From the NCBI RefSeq assembly GCF_026283965.1, contig NZ_JAPDPD010000001.1, positions 434,001-498,000 on the forward strand: a stretch of 64,000 bases of DNA, read 5' to 3'. The notes below the pieces were generated by a model that was not told the DNA's origin, searched no databases, and worked only from the letters and a program-made list of their open reading frames with translations. Shown piece after piece: positions 17,035-25,814 of this stretch (positions are counted from its first letter, which is position 1; each line of letters starts with the position of its first letter). The DNA is from Dyella subtropica (GTDB taxonomy: Bacteria; Pseudomonadota; Gammaproteobacteria; Xanthomonadales; Rhodanobacteraceae). The translations under genes and the position numbers were made by a program.

Positions 17035-17309
17035 CTAAGAGCCTGTTCAATATCTCTTCGTGGCCCGCGTTGCTTGTCAGTGGGCGTCAGGTGATGGGGC
17101 GTGGCGCAGCGCCTGGCTGGCTGCCAGGCCAAGCCGCGCACCGCCGCCTGGCGCCCACTGACAAGCAACCCTACGGGCCGGGTCTGTTTGCACGCATGCC
17201 CGCGTCATCACTCAGTTGTGTACGGACCGTACACGCCTTCGTTCTTCCTTGGCCTGCGCGCAAACAGCTCCCGGCGCGGGCCACGAAGAGATATTGAACA
17301 GGCTCTAAG
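17035..17309 (+). repeat. Nested inverted-repeat element, copy B
   Basis: The outer arms 17035-17069 and 17275-17309 pair over 35 bp with one mismatch. The inner stem 17069-17086 with 17152-17169 is 18 bp, perfect. A core stem GCGTGGC/GCCGCGC (17099-17105, 17133-17139) is capped by CCTGGC-TGGCT-GCCAGG (17112-17128). The 3' half has the stem CTGTTTGC/GCAAACAG enclosing GTGTACGG-A-CCGTACAC (17218-17234). It exactly fills the gap between the stop codons of the response regulator and recN, which converge. Confidence 0.88.
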
Positions 17310-17312
17310 TGA

Positions 17313-18989
17313 TCACGCCGTCTGCGCGCGGTCCAGCATCTGCTTGGCGTGGGCGCGGGTTTCGCGGGTGATTTCCAGGCCGCCCAGCATGCGCGCCAAC
17401 TCGTCGCGACGACCGCTGGCGTCGAGTTTCTCGATGCGGGTCTGCGTGGATTCGCCGTCGCTGTGCTTGCTGACGCGAAGGTGGGCGTGGCCTTGCGCAG
17501 CGACCTGGGGCAAGTGAGTGACGCACAAGACCTGACGCTGCCCACCGAGCGAGCGTAGTTTTTGTCCGACCACTTCGGCCACCGCGCCGCCAATGCCGGT
17601 ATCGACTTCATCGAAAACCATGCTGCCGACGGTGTCCTTGCCCAGCGTGGCCACTTCGATGGCCAGACTGATGCGGGCCAGCTCGCCGCCCGAAGCGACT
17701 TTGCGCAAAGGGCGCGGCGGTTGGCCGGGATTAGCGCTGACCAGCAGCTCGCAACGTTCGCGGCCTTGCGGGTCGGGTTCGTCGCTGCCTACGGGTTCCA
17801 GTTCGATCTTCAATAGACCGCCGGCCATGCCGAGCTCGGCCATCAAGGCGCTGACTTCCTTGCCCAATTTTCCTGCGGCGGCTTCGCGCGCTTTGCTCAA
17901 TCTGCCCGCGGCGGTGGCGTAGTCGCGCTGAAGCTGATCGCGTTGTGCGGCCAGTCGCTCCAGGGCGTCGCCGGCATCTTCCAACTCGGTCAGTTCGGCA
18001 CGCAGCGTCACCGCTTTCTCATGCAGCTCGGCCGCGGGTGTGCGGTGCTTGCGCGAGAGCTCATGCAAGTGGGTCAGATGGGTGTCGACCTCGGTGTAGC
18101 GCTCGGGGTCGAGGTCGACATCCTGCGCGTAGCGGCCAAGGCCATCGGCGGCTTCGCCGAGTTGGATGGTGGCGTTGTCGAGCAGCTCCAACAGAGGTGC
18201 CAGCCGGTCGTCCAAGGCGGCGAGCTTGTCCAGTTCGGCGTGTGCGCGGCCCAGGGAGCGACGCAAGGCCAGCTCACTATCGCCGTCGAGCAGTTCGGCG
18301 ACCCCAGCGGCGCCCTCGACCAGCCGGCCCGCATTGGCCAAACGCTTATGGCTGGCTTCAAGCTCGATCAGTTCGGCCGGGGGCAGCGCCCATTGTTCCA
18401 GCTCGCCCGCTTCGTGACGCAGCAGTTCAAGGCGCTGTTCGCGATCGTCGCCGCCGTTGAGCTTGCGGATGCGCGCGCCGATCTCGCGCCATTGCTGGGC
18501 ACTGTCCTGCACTTGGGCCAGCAGCGCCTCATGACCGGCATAGGCATCGAGCAAGGACATTTGATGGCTGCGCGAGAGCAGGGCCTGATGTTCGTGCTGG
18601 CCGTGGATCTCGACCAGCAGGGTAGCCAGCTCGCCGAGTTGGCTGGCGCTGGCCGGACGACCGTTGATCCAGGCGCGCGAGCTGCCTTCGGTGCGGATTA
18701 CGCGGCGCAGGCGGCAGCTGCCATCCTCATCGTCCAATTCTTCGCGTTGTAGCCAGTCGCGGGCTTCGGCCAGGTCCGACAAGTCGAACTCCGCGGCCAG
18801 TTCCGCGCGATCGCTGCCGGCCCGCACCATGCCGCTGTCGGCACGTCCGCCGGCCAGCAGCATCAGGGCATCGACCAGCAGCGACTTGCCGGCGCCGGTC
18901 TCGCCGCTGACGACGGTGAGGCCCGGGCCGAAAGCGATCTCGGCTTCTTCGACGACGGCGAAATGGCGAACGTAGAGCGAGGTAAGCAT
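17313..18989 (-). CDS. recN: DNA repair protein RecN (558 aa)
   Basis: An SMC-like ATPase of double-strand-break repair. The N-terminus reads MLTSLYVRHFAVVEEAEIAF, followed by Walker A GETGAGKS. A long Glu/Arg/Leu coiled-coil middle follows, with QHEHQALLSRSHQ near residue 135, and the C-terminal signature VASGGELARISLA precedes Walker B MVFDEVDTGIGG. The open frame continues 266 codons upstream of 18989, but that part overlaps hrcA and its leader. The ATG at 18989 gives the family length. It is divergent from hrcA; no LexA box was obvious. Confidence 0.96.
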   Translation of the reverse strand: MLTSLYVRHFAVVEEAEIAFGPGLTVVSGETGAGKSLLVDALMLLAGGRADSGMVRAGSDRAELAAEFDLSDLAEARDWLQREELDDEDGSCRLRRVIRTEGSSRAWINGRPASASQLGELATLLVEIHGQHEHQALLSRSHQMSLLDAYAGHEALLAQVQDSAQQWREIGARIRKLNGGDDREQRLELLRHEAGELEQWALPPAELIELEASHKRLANAGRLVEGAAGVAELLDGDSELALRRSLGRAHAELDKLAALDDRLAPLLELLDNATIQLGEAADGLGRYAQDVDLDPERYTEVDTHLTHLHELSRKHRTPAAELHEKAVTLRAELTELEDAGDALERLAAQRDQLQRDYATAAGRLSKAREAAAGKLGKEVSALMAELGMAGGLLKIELEPVGSDEPDPQGRERCELLVSANPGQPPRPLRKVASGGELARISLAIEVATLGKDTVGSMVFDEVDTGIGGAVAEVVGQKLRSLGGQRQVLCVTHLPQVAAQGHAHLRVSKHSDGESTQTRIEKLDASGRRDELARMLGGLEITRETRAHAKQMLDRAQTA

Positions 18990-19120
18990 GGGTGGCGGCG
19001 ATAGAAAGTCGGGGGATTGTAAGGGCAGAAACGGGCGGGTAGGAGTCGGGCGGAGGCGAACTGCCCCATGGGTCATGGGAATGCCCCCTGCGTCACGGTT
19101 CTCCCTTTGGTTTCCGTATT

Positions 19121-19149
19121 CTTGCAAACTACCGGGATAGACCTTATTT
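19121..19149 (+). promoter_or_regulatory. Possible heat-shock promoter of hrcA
   Basis: CTTGCA (19121-19126) and CCTTATTT (19142-19149), 15 bp apart, resemble sigma-32 elements (CTTGAA and CCCCATTT). No CIRCE element (TTAGCACTC-N9-GAGTGCTAA) is present upstream of hrcA, so HrcA itself probably acts elsewhere. Confidence 0.35.
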
Positions 19150-19178
19150 CTTTTCCGTCTCACGGATTGCCACAGCGC

Positions 19179-20240
19179 ATGCCTCATCCTCTCGGCCATG
19201 ACATCGACGCGCGCGCTCGCCGCCTGCTGCGCACGCTGATTGCTCAGTACCTGGCCGACGGCGAACCGGTCGGTTCCCGCACGCTGTCGCGCTCCTCCGG
19301 CCTCGACGTCAGCCCGGCCACCATCCGCAACATCATGGCGGACCTGGAGGAGGCGGGCCTGGTGGCTTCGCCGCATACCTCGGCGGGCCGCGTGCCCACG
19401 CCGCGTGGTCTGCGCCTGTTCGTCGATAGCCTGATCGAACTGCAGCCACTGCCCCACGAGGACATGGCGCGCCTGCAGCGCGAACTCCCGCCGGGTCCCA
19501 CCACCACCCGCGACTTGCTGGGCAACGTCTCTACGCTGCTGTCGGCGATGACTCATTTCGCCGGGGTGGTTACCGTGCCGCGGCAGGTGGATTTCCCGCT
19601 GCGCCATATCGATTTCGTGCCACTTCCCGACGCACAGGTGCTGGTGATCCTGGTGTTCTCCGATAACCAGGTGCAGAACCGCGTAGTACAGCTGGGTCGG
19701 CCGCTGGAGGTTCGTGAGCTGGAGCAGGCCGCCAACTATCTCAACGCCCATTTCACCGGTCTGCGTCTGGACGATATTCGCGCGCACCTGCTGCGCGAAT
19801 TGCGCGAGGCCAGCAGCGAACTCAATCAGCTGATGTCCAGCGCGGTGGAGCTGGCAGCCGCCTCGTTCGCTCCGCAGAGCGAGAGCGACGATGTGCTGGT
19901 CAGCGGCCAGACCAACCTGATGGGCTATTCGGAGCTGGCCAATCTGGAGCGCCTGCGTGAGCTGTTCGAAGCTTTCCAGAAGAAAAACGAGCTGCTGCAG
20001 CTGATGGAGGTCTGCGCCCGGGCGCCCGGTGTGCGGCTATTTATTGGCGAGGAATCGGGTTTTGCCGCGCTGGATGGCTGCAGCGTGGTCACGGCCAGCT
20101 ACGGCGCGCAGGGGCGCGTGCTGGGGGCGGTCGGGGTGATTGGCCCCACCCGCATGGCCTACGAACGTGTGATCCCGGTGGTACAGGCTACGGCCGGATT
20201 GCTCAGCGACGCCTTGAATCGCGCCGCCACGGCCTTATAA
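19179..20240 (+). CDS. hrcA: Heat-inducible transcription repressor HrcA (353 aa)
   Basis: A repressor of heat-shock genes that binds CIRCE and responds to GroEL. The winged helix is clear: RARRLLRTLIAQYLADGEPV, GSRTLSRSSGLDVSPATIRN, then LEEAGLVASPHTSAGRVPT. The GAF-like central region and ends (GVIGPTRMAYERVIPVVQ) match the family. I chose the ATG at 19179 (MPHPLGHDIDARA), not the upstream start, because it gives the normal length. It is the first gene of hrcA-grpE-dnaK-dnaJ. Confidence 0.95.
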   Translation: MPHPLGHDIDARARRLLRTLIAQYLADGEPVGSRTLSRSSGLDVSPATIRNIMADLEEAGLVASPHTSAGRVPTPRGLRLFVDSLIELQPLPHEDMARLQRELPPGPTTTRDLLGNVSTLLSAMTHFAGVVTVPRQVDFPLRHIDFVPLPDAQVLVILVFSDNQVQNRVVQLGRPLEVRELEQAANYLNAHFTGLRLDDIRAHLLRELREASSELNQLMSSAVELAAASFAPQSESDDVLVSGQTNLMGYSELANLERLRELFEAFQKKNELLQLMEVCARAPGVRLFIGEESGFAALDGCSVVTASYGAQGRVLGAVGVIGPTRMAYERVIPVVQATAGLLSDALNRAATAL

Positions 20241-20322
20241 CCGCCCCGGGAGGCGGGGTTACCCGCGATTTTGTAGACGGTCGGCACGGCGTGCCGGCCT
20301 TGGATGAGGTTTGGAGTCTTTC

Positions 20323-20856
20323 ATGCAGAACAACGATTCGCAGGTACCGAATGGGGCATCGGATGCCAACGCACCAGATACGCAGCCGAACGCTGAACTC
20401 GAGGCGCTGAAGGCCCGCGTAGCTGAGCTGGAGGTTGCCAATACCGAGCTGCGCGAGACCGTGCTGCGCGAGAAGGCCGAAATCGAGAACCAGCGCCGCC
20501 GGTTGCATCGCGATGTGGAGCAGGCCCGCCGCTTCGCCAACGAGAAGCTGCTGAACGAGCTGCTGCCGGTCTACGACGGGCTGGAGCGCGGCCTGGCCGT
20601 GGAAAGCGGCGACGTGACCAGCGTGCGCGAAGGCATCGCGCTCACCCTCAAGTCGCTGCTGAAGATCGCCGAGAACAACGGCCTGGTCCAGGTCGACCCG
20701 GTGGGCCAGCCGCTGGACCCGGAGCGCCACCACGCCGTGAGCATGGTCGAGGCCCCCGGCCAGGAGCCGAATACGGTGGTCAGCGTGCTGCAGAAGGGCT
20801 ACGTGTTGAACGATCGTCTGCTGCGTCCCGCGCTGGTTGCGGTCGCCAAGGACTGA
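20323..20856 (+). CDS. grpE: Nucleotide exchange factor GrpE (177 aa)
   Basis: The co-chaperone that releases ADP from DnaK. An acidic, Asn-rich start leads to the long helix (ELEALKARVAELEVANTELR, EKAEIENQRRRLHRDVEQAR). The family motif KFANEKLLNELLPVYD is present in variant form (RFANEKLLNELLPVYDGLER), and the beta-domain has ERHHAVSMVEAPGQEPNTV. The ATG at 20323 has GGAG 8 bp upstream. It follows hrcA after an 82-bp gap containing a CCGCC/GGCGG hairpin. Confidence 0.96.
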   Translation: MQNNDSQVPNGASDANAPDTQPNAELEALKARVAELEVANTELRETVLREKAEIENQRRRLHRDVEQARRFANEKLLNELLPVYDGLERGLAVESGDVTSVREGIALTLKSLLKIAENNGLVQVDPVGQPLDPERHHAVSMVEAPGQEPNTVVSVLQKGYVLNDRLLRPALVAVAKD

Positions 20857-20966
20857 AGCAGCTTTGGAATGAAACATCTTTGAACTGAATCAGCTTTGCG
20901 TTGGAGCGGCCGCCTGAACAACGGCGACTCCAGCGGCTTCACCACATAACGAGGGTTCGCCGGCAC

Positions 20967-20994
20967 GTTGAATCGCCAAGGCCGGGCCCCATTT
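20967..20994 (+). promoter_or_regulatory. Sigma-32-like heat-shock promoter of dnaK
   Basis: GTTGAA (20967-20972) and CCCCATTT (20987-20994) are separated by 14 bp. The -10 matches the sigma-32 consensus exactly and the -35 differs at one base from CTTGAA. It lies about 50 bp before the dnaK start, so dnaK can be induced separately from hrcA-grpE. Confidence 0.75.
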
Positions 20995-21042
20995 GACAAA
21001 ACAGCGCGGCCGCGGGGCTGCATAGAAATTCGGAGCATAGAC

Positions 21043-22965
21043 ATGGGCAAGATCATTGGCATCGACCTGGGCACGACCAACTCCTGCGTCGCCGTGATGG
21101 ACGGCACGACCGTCAAGGTCATCGAGAACGCGGAAGGCGATCGCACCACACCCTCCATCGTGGCTTTCAGCAAGGACGACGAGGTGTTGGTCGGCGCGCC
21201 GGCCAAGCGCCAGAGCGTGACCAACCCCAAGAACACCTTCTATGCGGTGAAGCGCCTGATCGGCCGCAAGTTCACCGACGCTGAGGTGCAGAAAGACCTG
21301 CACATCGTTCCCTACGGCATCGTTGCCCACGAGAACGGCGATGCATGGGCGCAGAAAGCCGATGGCACCAAGATGGCGCCGCAGGAGATCTCGGCCAAGG
21401 TGCTGATGAAGATGAAGAAGACCGCCGAAGACTACCTCGGCGAGACCATCACCGAAGCCGTCATCACCGTGCCGGCCTACTTCAACGACAGCCAGCGCCA
21501 GGCCACCAAGGACGCGGGCCGCATCGCCGGCCTCGACGTCAAGCGCATCATCAACGAGCCGACCGCAGCCGCGCTGGCCTATGGCCTGGACAAGAAGGGC
21601 GGCGACCGCAAGATCGCGGTGTACGACCTGGGCGGCGGCACCTTCGACATATCGATCATCGAGATCGCCTCGGTCGACGGCGAGATGCAGTTCGAAGTGC
21701 TGGCCACCAACGGCGACACCTTCCTGGGTGGCGAAGACTTCGACATGCGCGTCATCGACTATCTGGTCGAGGAGTTCCAGAAGGACCAGGGCATGGACCT
21801 GCGCAAGGACCCGCTCGCGCTGCAGCGCCTGAAGGACGCCGCCGAGCGCGCCAAGGTCGAGCTGTCGTCCAGCCACCAGACCGAGGTGAACCTGCCGTAC
21901 ATCACGGCCGATGCCTCCGGTCCGAAGCACCTCAACATCAAGCTGACCCGCGCCAAGCTGGAAGCGCTGGTGGAAGATCTGGTCAAGCGCACCATCGAGC
22001 CGTGTCGCACGGCGTTGAATGACGCCGGCCTGCGCGTGTCCGACATCAACGAGGTGATCCTCGTCGGTGGTCAGACCCGTATGCCGAAGGTGCAGGAGTC
22101 GGTGAAGGATTTCTTCGGCAAGGAGCCGCGCAAGGACGTCAATCCGGATGAGGCCGTGGCCGTGGGCGCGGCGATCCAGGGTGGTGTGCTGGGCGGTACC
22201 GTGAAGGACGTGCTGCTGCTCGACGTGACCCCGCTGTCGCTGGGTATCGAAACGATGGGCGGCGTAATGACCAAGCTGATCGAGAAGAACACCACGGTGC
22301 CGACCAAGGCCGCGCAGGTGTTCTCCACCGCCGACGACAATCAGACCGCCGTAACCGTGCACGTGCTGCAGGGTGAGCGCGAGCGCGCCAGCGCTAACAA
22401 GTCGCTGGGCAAGTTTGACCTCTCTGGCATCGATGCGGCCCCGCGTGGCATGCCGCAGATCGAAGTCACTTTCGACATCGATGCCAACGGCATCCTGCAT
22501 GTGTCGGCCAAGGACAAGAAGACCGGCAAGGAACAGAAGATCGAGATCAAGGCCGGCTCGGGCCTGTCCGAGGAAGAGATCCAGCGGATGGTCGCGGATG
22601 CCGAAGCCAACAAGGAAGAGGACAAGAAGTTCCATGAGCTGGTCGCCACCCGCAACAAGGCCGACCAGTTGGTGCACGCCACCCGCAGCGCGCTGAAGGA
22701 ACACGGCGGCAAGGTGCCGGCCGAGCAGCTCAGCACGATCGAGGGCGCGCTGTCCGAGTTGGAGAAGGTCAAGGACAGCGACGACAAGGCGGCAATCGAA
22801 GCCAAGGTCGAGAAGCTGGAACAGGTCGCACAGTCGCTGTATGCGGCGGCCCAGAGTGGTGCGCAGGCGGACGCCGGTGCGCAGGCCGGTCCTCACGGTT
22901 CGGCTCAGCCAGACGACGTGGTCGATGCGGAGTTCACCGAGGTCAAGGACGATAAGGGCAAGTGA
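21043..22965 (+). CDS. dnaK: Chaperone DnaK (640 aa)
   Basis: Hsp70. All signatures are present: [16 protein letters not shown] at the N-terminus, [14 protein letters not shown] (phosphate 2 loop), [14 protein letters not shown], the linker [18 protein letters not shown], and an acidic C-terminal tail ([17 protein letters not shown]). The ATG at 21043 has CGGAG 8 bp upstream. A long open frame runs antisense to it but has no credible protein content. An inverted repeat (22992-23000 with 23011-23019) follows the stop. Confidence 0.98.
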   Translation: MGKIIGIDLGTTNSCVAVMDGTTVKVIENAEGDRTTPSIVAFSKDDEVLVGAPAKRQSVTNPKNTFYAVKRLIGRKFTDAEVQKDLHIVPYGIVAHENGDAWAQKADGTKMAPQEISAKVLMKMKKTAEDYLGETITEAVITVPAYFNDSQRQATKDAGRIAGLDVKRIINEPTAAALAYGLDKKGGDRKIAVYDLGGGTFDISIIEIASVDGEMQFEVLATNGDTFLGGEDFDMRVIDYLVEEFQKDQGMDLRKDPLALQRLKDAAERAKVELSSSHQTEVNLPYITADASGPKHLNIKLTRAKLEALVEDLVKRTIEPCRTALNDAGLRVSDINEVILVGGQTRMPKVQESVKDFFGKEPRKDVNPDEAVAVGAAIQGGVLGGTVKDVLLLDVTPLSLGIETMGGVMTKLIEKNTTVPTKAAQVFSTADDNQTAVTVHVLQGERERASANKSLGKFDLSGIDAAPRGMPQIEVTFDIDANGILHVSAKDKKTGKEQKIEIKAGSGLSEEEIQRMVADAEANKEEDKKFHELVATRNKADQLVHATRSALKEHGGKVPAEQLSTIEGALSELEKVKDSDDKAAIEAKVEKLEQVAQSLYAAAQSGAQADAGAQAGPHGSAQPDDVVDAEFTEVKDDKGK

Positions 22966-22991
22966 GGTGGTGAGCGGTAAGTAGTAAGCAT

Positions 22992-23019
22992 GCAAGCCGG
23001 GACGGATGTTCCGGCTTGC
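22992..23019 (+). terminator. Hairpin after dnaK
   Basis: GCAAGCCGG pairs with CCGGCTTGC over a 10-base loop, 27 bp after the dnaK stop. There is no T-run. It may stabilise the dnaK mRNA end or reduce read-through into dnaJ. Confidence 0.45.
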
Positions 23020-23039
23020 TGCGCGTTTGGGAGGCATGG

Positions 23040-23401
23040 ATGCAGCACACTCGACCCCATCATGGGCTGCGTGTTTGGCGGGAAAGCATGAGGTTGGTGC
23101 AGACGGTCTACTGAGGTGTCTGCGCGGTTTCCTGTCGAGGAGCGTTTTGGGCTGACCGCCCAGCTTCGACGTGCGGCCGTTAGCGTCCCATCCAATATCG
23201 CGGAGGGAGCGGCGCGAGGCGGCAAGCGCGAGTTCGTTCGTTACTTGATGGTGGCGCGCGGTTCGCTGGCGGAGATGGAAACTCAAATACGCATCGCGCA
23301 GCGTGGGGTATGGCGATATGGAAAGTCTGCTGGAAGAAATCGAGAAGCTGTTCGCTCAAATGGCCGGATTGATCCGTCATACGGAGCGAGCACAAAACTG
23401 A
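23040..23401 (+). pseudogene. Frameshifted four-helix-bundle protein (23S rRNA IVS-type family)
   Basis: Joining three frames gives a complete family protein: MQHTRPHHGLRVWRESMRLV, QTVY; then EVSARFPVEERFGLTAQLRR, AAVSVPSNIAEGAARGG, FVRYLMVARGSLAEMETQ; then VGYGDMESLLEEIEKLFAQM and a stop at 23399. Two single-base insertions break it: a T at 23112 (making TAC TGA) and a C at about 23302. These small proteins are common as intergenic insertions. It separates dnaK from dnaJ by 495 bp. Sequencing error is possible, but two independent shifts favour decay. Confidence 0.8.
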
Positions 23402-23460
23402 CCTCTAACAGGTGGCGCGGCCACCTCTTACAGGCCGCTTGCGGCCACTGACAGTCTTTA

Positions 23461-24594
23461 ATGAGCAAGCGTGACTACTACGAAGTCCTTGGTGTCGAGC
23501 GCACCGTCACCGAGGCTGAACTGAAGAAGTCCTTCCGCCGTCTGGCGATGAAGTTCCACCCGGACCGTTGCCCGGACGATCCGCATGCGCAGGAGAAATT
23601 CAAGGAGGCCAAGGAGGCCTACGAGGTGCTCTCCGACGCGCAGAAGCGCGCGATGTATGACCAGCATGGCCATGCCGCGTTCGAACACGGCATGGGCGGC
23701 AATGGCCGTGGTGGCGCCGGGTTTGGCGATATGGGCGACATCTTCGGCGATATTTTCGGCGACATCTTCGGCATGGGCGGCGGCGGTCGCGGGCGCGCAC
23801 GTCGCGGGGCGGATCTTCGCTACCTGATGGAGCTCGACCTCGAAGAAGCCGTGTTCGGCATCGAGAAGAAGATCGAGGTGCCGACCCAGGTCAATTGCCA
23901 TCATTGCAACGGCAGCGGCTCGGAGGACGGCAAGGTCGTCCAGTGCAAGACCTGCCACGGCCATGGCCGCGTGCGGATGCAGAACGGTATCTTCTCGATC
24001 CAGCAGGCTTGCCCGCATTGCGGCGGCAGCGGCCAGGCGATCGAGAAGCCGTGCAAACAGTGCCGCGGCGAAGGACGTCTGGAAGAAAATCGCACGCTGT
24101 CCGTGCGTATTCCGGCCGGTGTGGATAACGGCGATCGCATCCGCTTGACCGGGCAGGGCGAGGCCGGCCCGGCTGGCGCCGAATCCGGCGACCTGTATGT
24201 GGAAGTGCATGTGCGCGAGCACGCTATCTTTCAGCGCCAGGGCAACGATCTCTACTGCGAGCTGCCGATCCGCTTCGCGCAGGCCGCACTGGGCGCGGAA
24301 CTTGGCGTGCCGACACTGGAGGGTGAAGTGCCGATCCAGATTCCGGCCGAAACACAGACCGGGCAGCAATTCCGTCTGCGTGGCCGTGGCGTGAAATCGG
24401 TACGCAACGGTCGTGCTGGCGATCTGATTTGCCACGTGGTGGTGGAAACGCCGGTACGCCTGACCAAGCAGCAGCGCGAACTGCTTGAACAGCTGGAGGC
24501 GACTTTCAGCGAAAGTGATGGGGATAGACACACACCGCGCGCGAAGACCTGGGTGGATGGCGTAAAACAGTTTTGGTCTCGCGTCACTTCGTAA
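23461..24594 (+). CDS. dnaJ: Chaperone DnaJ (377 aa)
   Basis: The J domain carries HPD in [16 protein letters not shown] Gly/Phe-rich linker ([14 protein letters not shown]) follows, then four zinc repeats: [32 protein letters not shown]. The C-terminal substrate domains are normal, and it stimulates DnaK ATPase. The start has no good SD (upstream CAGTCTTTA), which may reflect the insertion of the decayed gene just upstream. Translation coupling to dnaK is not possible at this distance. Confidence 0.97.
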   Translation: MSKRDYYEVLGVERTVTEAELKKSFRRLAMKFHPDRCPDDPHAQEKFKEAKEAYEVLSDAQKRAMYDQHGHAAFEHGMGGNGRGGAGFGDMGDIFGDIFGDIFGMGGGGRGRARRGADLRYLMELDLEEAVFGIEKKIEVPTQVNCHHCNGSGSEDGKVVQCKTCHGHGRVRMQNGIFSIQQACPHCGGSGQAIEKPCKQCRGEGRLEENRTLSVRIPAGVDNGDRIRLTGQGEAGPAGAESGDLYVEVHVREHAIFQRQGNDLYCELPIRFAQAALGAELGVPTLEGEVPIQIPAETQTGQQFRLRGRGVKSVRNGRAGDLICHVVVETPVRLTKQQRELLEQLEATFSESDGDRHTPRAKTWVDGVKQFWSRVTS

Positions 24595-24647
24595 TCGCCA
24601 TGGGTTAATCGCCATGGGTTAATCGCCCAGGGTTAATCGCCATGGGC
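24592..24647 (+). repeat. Four tandem 14-bp repeats at the dnaJ stop codon
   Basis: The unit TAATCGCCATGGGT occurs four times in a row: copies 1 and 2 are identical, copy 3 has CCAGGG for CATGGG, and copy 4 ends in C. The TAA of the first unit is the dnaJ stop codon. Copy number may vary between strains. Confidence 0.85.
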
Positions 24648-24713
24648 GTGTACGTCGGCTGGCGCCGACGCTAGCATCGCTCTTCATCGTCGCCGCTGTC
24701 ACTGGAGTTCTAC

Positions 24714-25517
24714 ATGAGTCGCCCCGTTCGTTTGGCCGTCAACGGTGCCACCGGCCGCATGGGGCAGGCTCTGCTTGGTTTGTTGCGCGACGACGCGCGC
24801 TTTGAATTGGTGGCGGCGATGACCGCGGCCGATGCGCCGCAGCTCGGCAGGCCGATTTATCCCGGCGAAGATGTTCTGCGTTTCACGGATGATTGGCAGG
24901 CGACGGGTGCCCTCGATGTTGTCATCGATTTCAGTGGCCCGGCTGGACTGGCTGGCGCGCTGGAACATTGCCAGTCACAAGGTATCGCCTTGGTCACGGG
25001 TACCACGGGTCTCGACAAGGTGCTGCAGGAGAAGCTCGCCAGCGCATCGCAACGCATCCCCTTGCTACGCGCCGCCAATTTTAGCCTGGGCGTGGCGGTG
25101 CTGAAGCGCGTGCTGCGTGAGGCGGCGGCGGCTTTGCCTGATTGGGATCTGGACATCATCGAGGCTCACCACCGCCGTAAGGTCGATGCGCCATCCGGCA
25201 CCGCGCTTGCCCTGGGGGAAGCCGCGGCGGCTGCGCGCGGAACGACATTGAACGAATCGGCGGTCTACGCACGCGAAGGACTTACCGGGCCCCGCTCGAC
25301 GGGCACGATTGGCTTCGCCGTTGTCCGTGGTGGTGACATCGTGGGCGAGCACGAGGCTTTGCTGATGGGGCAGGGCGAGCGTATTGAACTCAACCATCGC
25401 GCCACGGATCGTTCGATCTTTGCGCGTGGCGCCATCGAGGCGGCACACTGGCTCGCTGGCCGTCAGCCGGGTGCCTATGATCTCGACGCCATGCTGAGCG
25501 ACCGCACCGCGCGTTGA
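24714..25517 (+). CDS. dapB: 4-hydroxy-tetrahydrodipicolinate reductase (267 aa)
   Basis: Reduces the DapA product in the lysine and diaminopimelate pathway. The nucleotide motif is VNGATGRMGQALL, and the active-site region reads DIIEAHHRRKVDAPSGTAL, with the catalytic His-His pair and Lys. GTIGFAVVRGGDIVGEH completes the family pattern. It follows dnaJ as in other Xanthomonadales, but carA, often next in that order, lies 6 kb away here. Confidence 0.96.
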   Translation: MSRPVRLAVNGATGRMGQALLGLLRDDARFELVAAMTAADAPQLGRPIYPGEDVLRFTDDWQATGALDVVIDFSGPAGLAGALEHCQSQGIALVTGTTGLDKVLQEKLASASQRIPLLRAANFSLGVAVLKRVLREAAAALPDWDLDIIEAHHRRKVDAPSGTALALGEAAAAARGTTLNESAVYAREGLTGPRSTGTIGFAVVRGGDIVGEHEALLMGQGERIELNHRATDRSIFARGAIEAAHWLAGRQPGAYDLDAMLSDRTAR

Positions 25518-25577
25518 CCGGCACGTCATGACGGCCCCTTGCTTGCTGCGCTAGATCGACCTCGCTACCATGACCCC

Positions 25578-25745
25578 GTTGTCATTGGGGAGTAGCCATC
25601 CTCACCCCCTGGAGGCCGTTCCGGTCTTCATATCCAGAGGAATCCGCGTCAACAGACTTGAAGCTGCGGCTTCATGGCGCGGATGGCGTCGCGATCCGAT
25701 ACCTTCGGCATCGCGCCCGCCCGGCGAGACCTTTGGCCACGACGT
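25578..25745 (+). promoter_or_regulatory. yybP-ykoY (Mn2+) riboswitch upstream of the antiporter gene
   Basis: Both conserved halves of the yybP-ykoY aptamer are present in order: TTGGGGAGTAGCC (about 25583-25595), then GTCAACAGACTTG (about 25649-25661), a variable stem (GAAGCTGCGGCTTC), and GGCGAGACCTTTGGCC (about 25722-25737). These match the E. coli alx and mntP aptamers as I recall them. The expression platform would lie in the remaining 70 bp before the ATG at 25815. Established knowledge of the class: it senses Mn2+ and usually turns on Mn or related ion exporters. Confidence 0.88.
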
Positions 25746-25814
25746 GCTCACCCGGCCGGGCGAGGTGCGTCGTTGCGCCAATGGTTTTCCGTTCGCCCGG
25801 CCGTGGAATCACAC

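Noticed and set aside
19000-19178. CIRCE operator upstream of hrcA
   Set aside because: I looked for TTAGCACTC and GAGTGCTAA in either order and found none.
18990-19787. N-terminal extension of RecN by 266 codons
   Set aside because: It runs across the hrcA promoter and coding region and has no family match; the ATG at 18989 gives the standard RecN length.
20890-23286. A 798-codon open frame antisense to dnaK
   Set aside because: It is the mirror of a high-GC gene with strong codon bias; the translation is low-complexity (His, Leu, Gly, Arg) and has no start signal or motif.
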